Below are positions 54,985 through 63,339 of a DNA stretch of 64,000 nucleotides, in pieces; positions within the stretch are counted from its first letter, which is position 1; every line of letters starts with the position of its first letter. The stretch comes from PNON01 sp963757065 (GTDB taxonomy: Bacteria; Chloroflexota; Anaerolineae; Anaerolineales; Anaerolineaceae), in assembly GCA_963757065.1 (NCBI GenBank), contig CAVWQC010000007.1, positions 992,001 to 1,056,000 on the forward strand. The letters run 5' to 3'. The notes below the pieces were generated by a model. It saw only the letters and a program-made list of their open reading frames with translations. It had not been told where the DNA came from and did not search any database. The position numbers and the translations under genes were made by a program.

Positions 54985-56094
54985 ATGCAAAAAAAGACCA
55001 GATATACTGTGATTGGAGCAGGTCATGGCGGGAAAACCATGGCTGCTCACCTGGCATTAATGGAATTTCCGACAACACTTTATAACCGTACCCCAGAACA
55101 TATCTATGCTATGCAACAATTGGGTGGGATCGAACTGGATAACCCGGAAGGTAAAATTCATGGCTTCGGTAAATTACAATGTGTCACTTCCAACATGCAG
55201 GAAGCGCTGGATAAAGCTGAAATGATCATGGTGGTAGTACCTTCCTCAGCCCATGCTGATATCGCCAGGGCTTGTGCTCCGTATCTCGTAGATGGTCAGA
55301 CGGTGGTTTTACATCCCGGCAGGACCTGTGGTGCGATCGAATTTGCGAAAGTTCTGCGAGATAATAATTGTAAGGCAGAGATTAACCTGGCTGAAGCCGA
55401 AACATTCATCTATGCTTCAAGATCAGATGGACCAGCCCAGGCGAGAATTTTTCGGATTAAAGAGGCAGTACCTTTAGCTGCACTGCCATCCACCAAGACC
55501 AGATTGGTGCTTGATAAAATTCACGAAGCCTATCCCCAATTCATTGATGGCGGTAATGTTCTCCAGACTGGCCTGAATAATATGGGCGCTATATTCCACC
55601 CTGCACTAACCATCTTAAATACCGGGTGGATCGAATCCACCCATGGTGATTACCAATTCTACATTGATGGGGCGTCACCATCTGTCGCTAAGGTCTTGTC
55701 TACACTGGATAGGGAACGCGTCACAGTAGCTTCGTCCTTGGGAATACGTGCCCGCACAGCTTTGGAATGGCTTAAACTGGCATATGATACCAGCGGCGAG
55801 GATCTGCATGAAGCCATCCACAACCAGCCAGGTTATTATGGGATAAAAGCGCCTCCGACACTGAATCACCGCTATATTTTTGAAGATGTGCCAATGAGCC
55901 TGGTTCCCATTGCATCGCTCGGTGGACGATATGGCGTATCTGTGCGTGGTATGGACGCCATTATCCGATTGGCATGCGTCATTCACCATACTGATTACTG
56001 GCGGCGAGGCCGAACGATCGATAAATTGGGGATCGATAATCTAAGTGTGGGTGAATTGACGCGCTATGTTACTGAAGGAATAATGGAAGAGTAA
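54985..56094 (+). CDS. NAD/NADP octopine/nopaline dehydrogenase family protein
   Basis: 369 residues from the ATG at 54985, with GGAGG eight bases upstream inside the end of the previous gene; the frame is open further upstream, but that part has no homology. The N-terminal Rossmann fold has VIGAGHGGKTMAAHLAL and IMVVVPSSAHADIA. The C-terminal opine-dehydrogenase domain (about 185-340) has NNMGAIFHPALTILNTGWIE, with the His expected to act in catalysis, and FYIDGASPSVAKVLSTLDRER. The family reduces imines of amino acids with keto acids, or the reverse. It starts one base after the B12-enzyme gene, so the two proteins probably work in one pathway on an amino acid derivative (inference). Confidence 0.85.
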   Translation: MQKKTRYTVIGAGHGGKTMAAHLALMEFPTTLYNRTPEHIYAMQQLGGIELDNPEGKIHGFGKLQCVTSNMQEALDKAEMIMVVVPSSAHADIARACAPYLVDGQTVVLHPGRTCGAIEFAKVLRDNNCKAEINLAEAETFIYASRSDGPAQARIFRIKEAVPLAALPSTKTRLVLDKIHEAYPQFIDGGNVLQTGLNNMGAIFHPALTILNTGWIESTHGDYQFYIDGASPSVAKVLSTLDRERVTVASSLGIRARTALEWLKLAYDTSGEDLHEAIHNQPGYYGIKAPPTLNHRYIFEDVPMSLVPIASLGGRYGVSVRGMDAIIRLACVIHHTDYWRRGRTIDKLGIDNLSVGELTRYVTEGIMEE

Positions 56095-56192
56095 ATTTTC
56101 TCAATATCTACAATAAGTAAAATTCATCTACACCAAGAATAGAAAAAAGTTCAAACTATACCTCCGCAGATTTTGGACAGGTTACTAAATCT

Positions 56193-56220
56193 TTTACAAA
56201 ATCCGGAAGTCTGGTAAAAT
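56193..56220 (+). promoter_or_regulatory. Promoter of tRNA-Leu
   Basis: TTTACA (56193-56198), 16-base spacer, TAAAAT (56215-56220), eleven bases before the tRNA 5' end. Confidence 0.6.
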
Positions 56221-56231
56221 ACAGCCACCCA

Positions 56232-56315
56232 GCCGAAGTGGCGGAATTGGCAGACGCGCTACGTTCAGGGCGTAGTGGGATTATCCTCGTGAGGGTTCAA
56301 ATCCCTCCTTCGGCA
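56232..56315 (+). tRNA. tRNA-Leu (anticodon CAG)
   Basis: An 84-base class II tRNA. The acceptor stem GCCGAAG (56232-56238) pairs with CTTCGGC (56308-56314) and the discriminator base is A. The D arm is present, and the anticodon stem CTACG/CGTAG holds the loop with CAG. A long variable arm (GGGATTATCCTCGT region) and the T arm GGGTTCAAATCCC complete it. CAG reads CUG codons. CCA is not encoded. It has its own promoter and terminator. Confidence 0.95.
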
Positions 56316-56316
56316 C

Positions 56317-56343
56317 AAGACCTCGAATTTTGAGGTCTTTTTC
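56317..56343 (+). terminator. Intrinsic terminator after tRNA-Leu
   Basis: AAGACCTC (56317-56324) pairs with GAGGTCTT (56332-56339) around a 7-base loop, followed by a T run. Confidence 0.88.
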
Positions 56344-56392
56344 TTTGGTAAATATCTTGCACCACAGGTTCTACTGAGGTATATTAATTAAG

Positions 56393-56782
56393 ATGATTGA
56401 GAGATTCACCCGGCTACTTTCGAGATCCAAGAAGATTTTTGCTGCTGCTGGATTAATTTTCCTGGCATTTCTGATACTCGATTTTAATAACCGCGTGGAA
56501 GAACTTTTCCGCCTTTCTGCAGAGAGGGACATGATGGCAACGCAGGTTTCTGAGCTGAGAGCGACGGAAGGTGTTCTTCAGACACAAATTGCATACGCCA
56601 ATTCAGATGCAGCAGCTGAGAAATGGGCACGTGAAGAAGCCTTTATGGCGCGACCTGGCGATGAACCGATCATCATGCTCCCCGATCCAAAATTCACACC
56701 CCAACCGACACCAGAAGTGGTCGTTACCCCTGAGGTTGTCAGCAATTGGCAAGTCTGGGGATTGCTATTCTTCAGCCAGTAA
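56393..56782 (+). CDS. FtsB/DivIC-like septum formation initiator family protein
   Basis: 129 residues. A short basic N-terminus is followed by one membrane helix (about 16-33, IFAAAGLIFLAFLILDF), a coiled coil (about 34-75, RVEELFRLSAERDMMATQV) and an external tail with AAEKWAREEAFMARPGDEPI. That tail is the typical FtsB/DivIC end, then Pro/Val-rich residues. These bitopic proteins act in the FtsQLB division complex. A terminator follows. Confidence 0.82.
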   Translation: MIERFTRLLSRSKKIFAAAGLIFLAFLILDFNNRVEELFRLSAERDMMATQVSELRATEGVLQTQIAYANSDAAAEKWAREEAFMARPGDEPIIMLPDPKFTPQPTPEVVVTPEVVSNWQVWGLLFFSQ

Positions 56783-56809
56783 AGATATTCCCCTTTCAAT
56801 ATATCCATT

Positions 56810-56840
56810 AATCCTGACGATTTTTAGTCAGGATTTTTTT
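56810..56840 (+). terminator. Intrinsic terminator after the FtsB-like gene
   Basis: AATCCTGAC (56810-56818) pairs perfectly with GTCAGGATT (56827-56835), followed by five more T. Confidence 0.9.
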
Positions 56841-56946
56841 ATCCAGTAACATATAGGATTGGCTTCAATTAAATATTGACGTATAAATTTGAAGGTGTTA
56901 CCATGTGAACATCGTGAGTTAAAAAATTCAGGGTGGGAGGATATTT

Positions 56947-58203
56947 ATGGCATTTATCAGCGAAATGCTCGGTAAGACTGTAGCAGATTTCGAAGGAGAA
57001 TCCATCGGTTCCCTTGAAGATCTGCTTGCCACCAATCAAACAAAATATTCCCACCCCATGATCATCGGAATTATTGTTAAAACATCCAGTGGACGGAAAA
57101 TTATTTCCATTGATGATGTGGCTGTACTGATTGCTCCAGCCATCCCTTTACATAAACATCAAAAAGATCTGCATTCCATAGATCCTTCAAGTTCTGATCT
57201 TTTCCTGGTCAAAGACATTCTGGACAAGCAGATCATTGATACGAACGGGGTTCGTGTTGTTCGGGTTAATGATCTCGAGATACGCAAGGTGGGAGACCAG
57301 TATTTTGTGGTCAACGTTGATATTGGCGGAATGGGCTTGATGCGCAGGTTGGGATTTGGAAAACAAGTCCAGAAGATCAGCTCGAAATTAAATAAGGAAA
57401 ATAAAACCTCCATTATCTCCTGGGATGTGATCGAGCTAATTTCCAAAAACGAGTCGATGAGATTAAAAGTTCCCAGCGATAAACTGAAAGACCTGCACCC
57501 GGCTGATATTGCTGAGATCGTCAGCGATATGAACAGGATGCAAAGCGGTGAATTCCTTGACCAGTTGGACGTTAAAGTTCTGGCAGATACTCTTGAAGAA
57601 GTCGAACCCGATTTTCAGGCAAGCCTGGTGGAAGGTATGGCGGATGAACGGGTGGCGGATGTCCTGGAAGAAATGGCTCCTGACGAAGCTGCTGATTTGC
57701 TGGCAGAACTCCCCAAAGGTCGCAGTGAAGATATCCTTGAATTGATGGAAGATGAAGATGCCCAGGATGTACGGAAGCTCCTTACCTATGCAGAGGATTC
57801 TGCTGGTGGAATAATGACTACAGAATATGTTGCTGTGCGAGAAAACTTGACCGCTGATGAGACCATTAAACTGCTGCGTGATACAGCGGGGGAAGCAGAA
57901 CAGATCTTTTATGTGTACGTGACTGATGAAAAAAACCACTTAATTGGCGTTTTTTCGTTAAGTGATCTTGTTCTTGCGAAACCTAAATCACGCTTGACAG
58001 AAATCATGCACAGGCGAGTGGCAAGTGTCCACCTGGAAGATTCACAGGATGATGTAGCCCAGATGATTTCAAAATACAACTTGCTCGCCATTCCGGTGGT
58101 GGATGATGACCGCTGCCTGCATGGTATCGTCACAGCCGATGATGCACTGGATAAGATCATACCAACTGCTTGGAAAAATAAACTTCCTCGTATGTATCGA
58201 TAG
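56947..58203 (+). CDS. Soluble PRC-barrel / MgtE N-terminal / CBS domain protein (probable Mg2+ sensor)
   Basis: 418 residues with no membrane segments. Two PRC-barrel-like units (about 1-75 and 88-165, the second with GVRVVRVNDLEIRKVGDQYF) are followed by an acidic MgtE_N superhelical domain (about 178-285, LKDLHPADIAEIVSDMN, LEEMAPDEAADLLAELP). A CBS pair (about 295-415) begins SAGGIMTTEYVAV. In the MgtE channel the same N and CBS domains bind Mg2+ and gate a membrane domain; here the membrane domain is absent. The gene 20 bases downstream encodes an Nramp-type transporter, so the sensor may act on it in trans (inference). GGGAGG precedes the ATG. Confidence 0.85.
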   Translation: MAFISEMLGKTVADFEGESIGSLEDLLATNQTKYSHPMIIGIIVKTSSGRKIISIDDVAVLIAPAIPLHKHQKDLHSIDPSSSDLFLVKDILDKQIIDTNGVRVVRVNDLEIRKVGDQYFVVNVDIGGMGLMRRLGFGKQVQKISSKLNKENKTSIISWDVIELISKNESMRLKVPSDKLKDLHPADIAEIVSDMNRMQSGEFLDQLDVKVLADTLEEVEPDFQASLVEGMADERVADVLEEMAPDEAADLLAELPKGRSEDILELMEDEDAQDVRKLLTYAEDSAGGIMTTEYVAVRENLTADETIKLLRDTAGEAEQIFYVYVTDEKNHLIGVFSLSDLVLAKPKSRLTEIMHRRVASVHLEDSQDDVAQMISKYNLLAIPVVDDDRCLHGIVTADDALDKIIPTAWKNKLPRMYR

Positions 58204-58223
58204 GTTAATTAAGGGGAAAATGA

Positions 58224-59492
58224 ATGAACTTATCGCTTAGGCTGCGCCCTTTTAAAGCACGCTTTCTTCTTCTCCTGGCAGTGGTTGGACCGGGAATTAT
58301 TACTGCAAATGTCGATAATGATGCAGGAGGAATTGCCACATATTCTGTGGCTGGTGCCCATTACGGACTATCACTCCTATGGATGATGCCCGTCGTGTTG
58401 GTTGCGTTGATCATCGTCCAGGAGATGAGTGCCAGGCTGGGTGTAGTCAGTGGAAAAGGATTATCCAGTCTTATCCGTGAATCACTTGGAGTCAGGGTTA
58501 CAGTCATCATTTTAGGAATACTATTGATCGCCAACCTGGCAAATACGGTTTCCGAGTTTGCAGGAGTTGCTGCCAGTCTTGAGATATTTGGGGTTAGCAA
58601 ATTTATTTCTGTACCTATTGCAGCATTAGTAGTCTGGCTTCTCATTGTAAAGGGTAATTACAAAACCGTTGAACGTGTTTTTTTGATTGCCTCAGCGATC
58701 TATCTGGCTTATGTCGTATCTGGAATTCTTGCCAAACCGGATTGGAATATGGTCCTTACATCGGCGATAAAACCAACTTTTCATTTTGATGCAGGTTATC
58801 TCACCATCGCTGTGACAATAATTGGTACGACGATAGCACCCTGGATGCAGTTTTATCAGCAATCTTCTATTGCCGACAAAGGTCTGAAGATCTCAGACTA
58901 TTCGTATGAAAGGATAGATGTAGTCATCGGCTCCATATTTGCTGTAATGGTGGCGGCTTTCATTACCATAGCCTGCGCTGCAACATTATATCGATCCGGG
59001 ATAACCATAACGGATGCAAAAGATGCTGCTCTGGCTCTGGGTCCGTTGGCTGGAAAATATGCACAAGTTCTATTCGCTCTGGGTTTATTGAATGCATCCA
59101 TTTTTTCTGCTGCCATTCTCCCACTATCCACTGCTTATGTTATTTGCGAAGCTTTTGGTTGGGAAGCCGCTGTCAACCGGGACTGGCATGAAGCACCTAT
59201 CTTTTTTAGTATTTATACCGGTTTGATCGTTTTAGGAGCAGCGATTATCCTATTACCCATTAAATCTCTGGTGCAAGCAATGATGTCCAGTCAGACTTTG
59301 AATGGGGTGCTCCTGCCTGTCATATTGATCGTCATGCTGAAACTGATCAACGATAAGAAGATCATGGGAAAATTTGCCAATAATCTGGTTCTGAATATCA
59401 TCAATTGGGTGGTTGTTGGGGTTCTTATATTATTGACCGTCTTATTGATCCTGGCTACACTTTTCCCGGGAATATTTGCTGCTTTAAATTAA
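58224..59492 (+). CDS. Nramp-family divalent metal transporter, possibly Mg2+-type
   Basis: 422 residues with about 11 membrane helices. The Nramp fold is clear from GPGIITANVDNDAGGIATYS in helix 1 and TIIGTTIAPWMQFYQQS in helix 6. The metal-site motifs differ from Mn/Fe transporters. DPGN in helix 1 reads DAGG, so Asp is kept and Asn is lost. The MPH of helix 6 reads APW, so the sulfur ligand Met is Ala. These changes match, as far as I recall, the Nramp-related magnesium transporters that accept hydrated Mg2+. The preceding MgtE-N/CBS gene supports a role in Mg2+ uptake. GGGGAA lies before the ATG. Confidence 0.85.
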   Translation: MNLSLRLRPFKARFLLLLAVVGPGIITANVDNDAGGIATYSVAGAHYGLSLLWMMPVVLVALIIVQEMSARLGVVSGKGLSSLIRESLGVRVTVIILGILLIANLANTVSEFAGVAASLEIFGVSKFISVPIAALVVWLLIVKGNYKTVERVFLIASAIYLAYVVSGILAKPDWNMVLTSAIKPTFHFDAGYLTIAVTIIGTTIAPWMQFYQQSSIADKGLKISDYSYERIDVVIGSIFAVMVAAFITIACAATLYRSGITITDAKDAALALGPLAGKYAQVLFALGLLNASIFSAAILPLSTAYVICEAFGWEAAVNRDWHEAPIFFSIYTGLIVLGAAIILLPIKSLVQAMMSSQTLNGVLLPVILIVMLKLINDKKIMGKFANNLVLNIINWVVVGVLILLTVLLILATLFPGIFAALN

Positions 59493-59507
59493 CTAGGAAG
59501 GATTAAT

Positions 59508-60539
59508 ATGGAGCCCAACCTTTACACACAGGAAAATGAAATTACCTCAATGGTCCAATTATGTGATCAAAATGGCAGCCTTAATCCAAAAGCGAGAGGG
59601 TACTCAAAATCTCCCCTGCAATTATGCAACCTGAAAGGTCATGCATTTCGCAAGAAAAAGTGGAATTACTGGTGTTTTACAAATCAAGATATGTTGTTTT
59701 CAATCACCATATCGAATATTGATTATCTGGGAATGGTTTTTGCATATTACCTGGATCTAAAAACAAATGAATTTATTGAACAGACTGTAACGACATTATT
59801 GGGTACGGGTTGTGAAATGAATGAAACCGTTTTTGGTAAATTGGTTTTTCACAACCCAAAGATGAACGTGGAATTTGATGATGACGGAAAGAAAATAACG
59901 ATCCACGTGAGTTCCCCCAAGTTTGGGAAAGAACCACTGGATGCACAATTTCATATTGAACGACCAGTAAACCATGAAACGCTCAATGTTGTCATTCCAT
60001 GGAGTGAAGACCGCTTCCAATTCACCAGTAAACAAACCTGCTTGCCCGCATCAGGTAAAATCCACATTGGCAATCGGGAATTCCTCTTTGATCAAAACGA
60101 TAGTTATGCCTGCCTGGATTTTGGCCGGGGAATTTGGAAATACGAATCCAAATGGAACTGGGCCAGTTTCGCTGGAAAAAGTGGAGAGCATACCATTGGT
60201 GTGAATCTTGGCGGACAGTGGACCGATGGAACCGGATTTACTGAGAATGGCATTATTATCGATGGACAGTTGTTCAAGATCGGCAGTGATATTTCGTTCA
60301 TTTATGATAAACAGGATTATATGAAACCCTGGGTGTTGAAAACCACCAAGATCCCTGCTGTGAACCTGACATTTACACCAATTTATGAACGTGTTGCCAG
60401 AACAGATCTAGCGATCTTGAGGTCCGAAGTCCATCAGATGATCGGACGTTTCAATGGTGAGTTAATTGACGAGACGGGTCGGGTATTTGTCGTAAGTAAC
60501 CTGGTGGGTTGGGCAGAAGATCATTCCGCCAGGTGGTGA
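59508..60539 (+). CDS. DUF2804 domain-containing protein
   Basis: 343 residues, soluble, with no signal peptide. It matches the DUF2804 pattern: a beta-rich protein beginning LCDQNGSLNPKARGYSKSPL with LKGHAFRKKKWNYWCF, and later DFGRGIWKYESKWNWASFAG and IGVNLGGQWTDGTGFTENGI. No catalytic function has been established; the fold resembles lipocalin-like or hydroxyneurosporene-synthase-like beta barrels, so lipid or small-molecule binding is possible (inference). AGGAAGG precedes the ATG, and it starts 15 bases after the Nramp gene. It ends two bases from the convergent ABC permease gene. Confidence 0.82.
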   Translation: MEPNLYTQENEITSMVQLCDQNGSLNPKARGYSKSPLQLCNLKGHAFRKKKWNYWCFTNQDMLFSITISNIDYLGMVFAYYLDLKTNEFIEQTVTTLLGTGCEMNETVFGKLVFHNPKMNVEFDDDGKKITIHVSSPKFGKEPLDAQFHIERPVNHETLNVVIPWSEDRFQFTSKQTCLPASGKIHIGNREFLFDQNDSYACLDFGRGIWKYESKWNWASFAGKSGEHTIGVNLGGQWTDGTGFTENGIIIDGQLFKIGSDISFIYDKQDYMKPWVLKTTKIPAVNLTFTPIYERVARTDLAILRSEVHQMIGRFNGELIDETGRVFVVSNLVGWAEDHSARW

Positions 60540-60541
60540 GA

Positions 60542-61669
60542 TTAATCCAGCCGTTTCCGGAAACGGATTGCCGCACCGACCATAACAACAACCGCAAAAA
60601 TCACCAGGGAAATCACCTCTGGATAAATCGCCTGCATACCCACACCTTTAAGGACGATACCCCGGGAAATGATGAGAAAATATCTCAGTGGGACCATATA
60701 ACTGATCCATTGCAGGATGAGCGGCATGGACGCTAATGGGAAAAAGAAACCCGATAGGAAGATAGAAGGCATTAGCGTGAACATACTAATTAACATGGCT
60801 TCCTGCTGGGTATTAGCCATGGTTGATATCAGAAGACCGATACCCAGGGTTGTGACCAGAAAAAGTGCACTAAGTAGCAGCAACAGGGTCACACTGCCAT
60901 TGATCGGAACATGGAATAATAGCATTCCTGCCACCAGGATTTCGATCATATCTAAAAATGCAATGATGATATAAGGCGTGATCTTACCAACAACCAACTC
61001 CCATGGGCGTAAGGGGGTAACGATCAGCTGCTCGATGGTTCCGCGCTCCTTCTCCCGGACTATCGAAGTTGCAGTCAGAAGTGTGGATAAGAACTGAAGG
61101 ATCATGCCGATCAATCCCGGTATCATAAAGAAAGCGGATACCATTTCCGGGTTGTACCAAACCTGGGTTCGGATATCAATTAAGTTTGATCCATTTGATC
61201 TTCCCGTCAGAGCGATCTTCTGCTCCAGAACTTTCGCTCCTCTTGCCTGACCGATCAATGTGGCTGCGGAGAGCGCTGTACTCGCGAGGGTTGGATCCGA
61301 TCCGTCGATGATAAATCCGATTTGGGCGGATTCACCTGCATCCAGCTTTTCTTTATAATCTGGAGGAATGATAATAGCAGCTTTCGCTTTTCCTGAGTTT
61401 ATCAGCAGGGTGATCTCATCCGGTGACTCAACTTCATATGTAAGGATGAAATAATCTGCTGCCTGGTAAGCATCCAGGAGTTGTCGCGAAGAATCTGACT
61501 TATCCTGGTCATAGACAGCCAGCGGAATATTACGGACATCATTGGTGGCTGCATACCCCAGTAAAAGCAGCATCATGATGGGGTATACAATGGTCAATGC
61601 CAGAGTACGTGGATCGCGGAGTATCTGGATGAATTCTTTTCGGATCAATGATAATAAACGGGATGACAT
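60542..61669 (-). CDS. ABC-2 type transporter permease (YhhJ/YbhR-like)
   Basis: About 375 residues from the ATG at 61669; the frame is open to 61714. One N-terminal membrane helix (RTLALTIVYPIMMLLLLGYA) is followed by a large external domain (about 45-165, IPLAVYDQDKSDSSRQLLDA and KAKAAIIIPPDYKEKL). Five C-terminal helices follow, with the ABC-2 signature REKERGTIEQLIVTPLRPWE. Such permeases pair with a separate ATPase to export drugs or lipids. The partner ATPase is not in this window and nothing precedes it on the same strand before the UDP-glucose dehydrogenase terminator, so it appears to be an orphan. Confidence 0.88.
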   Translation of the reverse strand: MSSRLLSLIRKEFIQILRDPRTLALTIVYPIMMLLLLGYAATNDVRNIPLAVYDQDKSDSSRQLLDAYQAADYFILTYEVESPDEITLLINSGKAKAAIIIPPDYKEKLDAGESAQIGFIIDGSDPTLASTALSAATLIGQARGAKVLEQKIALTGRSNGSNLIDIRTQVWYNPEMVSAFFMIPGLIGMILQFLSTLLTATSIVREKERGTIEQLIVTPLRPWELVVGKITPYIIIAFLDMIEILVAGMLLFHVPINGSVTLLLLLSALFLVTTLGIGLLISTMANTQQEAMLISMFTLMPSIFLSGFFFPLASMPLILQWISYMVPLRYFLIISRGIVLKGVGMQAIYPEVISLVIFAVVVMVGAAIRFRKRLD

Positions 61670-61811
61670 CAGCCAACCTCGATTGAAAGATAGAATAATT
61701 CTATCATCTATCAAAATAATCCTATGTCAATTTGGGATGGGAATCGAGAATGAAAAAATTGTTAACTGGACCTAATGTAAAGTACTATATGCAATCTTAG
61801 CTAAGCTATAC

Positions 61812-61842
61812 AAAAAGGTGACCAGTATTTCTGGCCACCTTT
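61812..61842 (-). terminator. Intrinsic terminator after UDP-glucose dehydrogenase
   Basis: AAAGGTG-A-CCAG (61814-61825) pairs with CTGG-C-CACCTTT (61831-61842) with one mismatch. The minus strand continues with a short T run. Confidence 0.75.
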
Positions 61843-61875
61843 GACAATCCACCAAGCATGAATCTAATTTCGTCT

Positions 61876-63192
61876 TTAATCTCTGCTTTTCCGGTTACAG
61901 CGCCCAACCCCATAATATATGAACCCGAGTTGCCGCATTGTATCCGGATCCCACAGGTTACGTCCATCTACAACGACCGGTTGTTTCATGGAGGTTTTAA
62001 TTCTGGCAAAATCAAGCTGTTTGAATTCATTCCACATGGTGGCCAGAATGAGTGCATCTGCACCATCAGCCACCTGGTAGGGGTTTTCACAAAGCTGTAT
62101 TTGCTTTTCAAATTTACCAACCAGTTCCATGGATTGTGGATCGTAAGCTTTGATATGTGCACCTTCGTTTTGTAAGAGGTGAATTACTTCAAGTGGTGGG
62201 GATTCACGGATATCATCGGTATTTGGCTTGAATGACAGGCCTAATACCCCGATCACCTTGTCATTAAGCGATCCCAATTCTTTGCGTAAATGAAGGACTA
62301 CACGCCGGCGTTGATTGCGATTGATGTCCATGACAGCCTGGAGTAATTGCGGGTGGGTCCCATGCAGAACAGCCATATGCGCCAGGGCTTTTACATCCTT
62401 GGGGAAGCAGCTGCCACCCCATCCAAGACCCGCATCCAGGAATTCCGGTCCGATACGTTTATCCAATCCCATACCGCGTGCCACCTGGGTGACATCCGCT
62501 CCCAGTTCCTCGCAGATATTTGACATTTCATTAATGAATGATATTTTCGTAGCCAGGAAGGCATTTGATGCATATTTGATCATTTCAGCGGTACGTAGAT
62601 CAGTGATAAGGATCGGGCAGCGCAGGGTGGCATAAAGTACGGATACTTTTTCAGCTGCAGACCTTTCGAGAGAACCCAATACTACACGATCCGGTGACAT
62701 AAAATCATTTATGGCAGAGCCTTCACGCAAGAATTCAGGATTGGAAACCACATGATAATCCAACGGTTTTCCTGCCCGACGTTTATTGATCACATCTGCC
62801 ACCCAATCGCCGGTTCCAACCGGAACTGTGGATTTATTCACAATGATGATGGGCGTATCCACAATATCTGCAATCGCTTCTGCAACTGTGCGGACATATT
62901 GAAGATCTGCTTCACCATCCACACCGGATGGTGTCCCTACAGCAATGAATGCAATTTGAACATCTTTGAGGGCTGCCTGATAATCGGTCGTAAATGTTAA
63001 TCTTCCAGCCTTAACGTTTTGGGATACGAGTTGTTCCAGTCCCGGTTCGTAGATCGGCATGATATTCTGTTGTAGCTTATCAATACGCTCAGGGTCGATA
63101 TCCAGGCAGCGGACATTATTGCCCAGATCGGCAAAACAGGTTCCTGTGACCAGGCCTACATACCCTGTCCCGATAACGCAAATATTGCTCAT
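61876..63192 (-). CDS. UDP-glucose 6-dehydrogenase
   Basis: 438 residues from the ATG at 63192 (GGGAGA upstream); an open extension to 63243 lacks homology. It oxidises UDP-glucose to UDP-glucuronate with two NAD. NAD-binding ICVIGTGYVGLVTGTCFADL, substrate loop PEFLREGSAINDFMSPDR, YASNAFLATKISFINEM and the catalytic Cys in GLGWGGSCFPKDV are present, as is GLSFKPNTDDIRESP. The product feeds capsule, exopolysaccharide or teichuronic-type polymers; no glycosyltransferases are nearby. It is divergent from folD. Confidence 0.95.
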   Translation of the reverse strand: MSNICVIGTGYVGLVTGTCFADLGNNVRCLDIDPERIDKLQQNIMPIYEPGLEQLVSQNVKAGRLTFTTDYQAALKDVQIAFIAVGTPSGVDGEADLQYVRTVAEAIADIVDTPIIIVNKSTVPVGTGDWVADVINKRRAGKPLDYHVVSNPEFLREGSAINDFMSPDRVVLGSLERSAAEKVSVLYATLRCPILITDLRTAEMIKYASNAFLATKISFINEMSNICEELGADVTQVARGMGLDKRIGPEFLDAGLGWGGSCFPKDVKALAHMAVLHGTHPQLLQAVMDINRNQRRRVVLHLRKELGSLNDKVIGVLGLSFKPNTDDIRESPPLEVIHLLQNEGAHIKAYDPQSMELVGKFEKQIQLCENPYQVADGADALILATMWNEFKQLDFARIKTSMKQPVVVDGRNLWDPDTMRQLGFIYYGVGRCNRKSRD

Positions 63193-63268
63193 ACTATTCT
63201 CCCTATGGTGAATTTGTGTTTGATTTGCATAAATCCCAGACAATTAATAATAACATAAATCAAAATAA

Positions 63269-63297
63269 TTGAAAAAAAAGTTCGCATCAGCTATGAT
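63269..63297 (+). promoter_or_regulatory. Promoter of folD
   Basis: TTGAAA (63269-63274), 17-base spacer, TATGAT (63292-63297). The predicted start near 63304 leaves a leader of about 36 bases with GGAGGT at 63330-63335. Confidence 0.65.
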
Positions 63298-63339
63298 TAT
63301 TATACTTGCATGATTTTGTATTATTAATTGGAGGTAAAA

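Noticed and set aside
56232..56315. tRNA-Leu as an integration site bounding a genomic island with the recombinase-like gene
   Set aside because: I found no direct repeat of the tRNA 3' end in the window, the recombinase-like protein lacks catalytic residues, and it is 6 kb away among core genes.
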